A stretch of DNA of 64,000 nucleotides from Paraburkholderia caffeinilytica (GTDB lineage Bacteria > Pseudomonadota > Gammaproteobacteria > Burkholderiales > Burkholderiaceae). The stretch lies in the NCBI RefSeq assembly GCF_003368325.1, contig NZ_CP031467.1, positions 3,038,001 through 3,102,000 of the forward strand, in the 5' to 3' direction. The notes beneath the pieces were generated by a model. That model did not search any database. It was not told where the DNA came from and saw only the letters and a program-made list of their open reading frames with translations. A program made the translations under genes and the position numbers. Each line of letters begins with the position of its first letter. Position 1 is the first letter of the stretch. This document shows, piece by piece, positions 63,848 through 64,000 of this stretch.

Positions 63848-64000
63848 AATTCCCTCGCCGAACTAAGTCGACAGGACTTTATCATTCGTCAGGGGAAAGC
63901 GTGGCAGGCGATTCGCGGGTTGCTCTTTATCAGGTAGACCTCTGACCGCATAGCTATTGAACGCTGTGGACGCGGCGCGATTCGGTGGCAAACGATACGC

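Overview
The window looks like a core-chromosome segment of a Paraburkholderia/Burkholderia-type betaproteobacterium. Reasons: overall high GC with GC-rich third codon positions, the housekeeping order argH - ppc - hemC - hemDX - hemY - ppa - nadE - glnB, a fused HemD-HemX protein, a Burkholderiales general porin, and several small proteins familiar from that group. No rRNA, tRNA or CRISPR array was seen. The argH gene is cut by the left edge.

Layout. 1-18.5 kb: argH, an XRE regulator divergent from a methyltransferase, ppc with an unusually long Ala/Lys-rich N-terminus, the heme genes hemC-hemDX-hemY, a catabolic-looking operon (aldehyde dehydrogenase, SDR, MFS), ppa and an FUSC-family membrane protein. 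18.6-28.0 kb: a type VI secretion (T6SS) accessory island on the minus strand: VgrG, a two-domain peptidoglycan hydrolase, four exported small proteins (two with LprI lysozyme-inhibitor domains) and a PAAR tip protein. Much of it (about 19.0-23.5 kb) is markedly AT-rich and probably acquired. 28.2-38.6 kb: GIY-YIG protein, FemAB-like acyltransferase, nadE, glnB, a porin, a basic amino acid ABC importer and a pirin. 38.7-41.6 kb: a Cpx-like system, with a Spy/CpxP-like periplasmic protein divergent from a response regulator and kinase and a matching GTAAC-N5-GTAAC box between them. 41.7-49.0 kb: a small hypothetical, a diguanylate cyclase, a nitrate/taurine-type ABC importer without a binding protein, and two tandem paralogous lipoproteins.

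49.4-61 kb is the second region of interest. Two sigma-54 activators (one without a receiver domain, one an NtrC-type response regulator) sit among stress-type genes, and I can read four near-consensus -24/-12 promoters (GGCAYR-N4-TTGC), all on the plus strand. They lie in front of a YqjD/ElaB-like (DUF883) gene, a proline-rich microprotein, otsA (trehalose synthesis) and a CsbD gene. This suggests a local sigma-54 stress regulon for functions usually placed under RpoS or sigma-B. A DHA2 exporter, a YbhB protein and a Dcm-Vsr pair lie in between.

The right end (62.9-63.8 kb) holds a GH24 (T4-type) lysozyme whose stop overlaps the start of an exported LprI-like protein. This is the same enzyme-then-inhibitor arrangement, with the same 4-nt ATGA overlap, as in the VgrG island. 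The two most interesting themes are therefore lysozyme/inhibitor modules linked to T6SS and the sigma-54 stress cluster.
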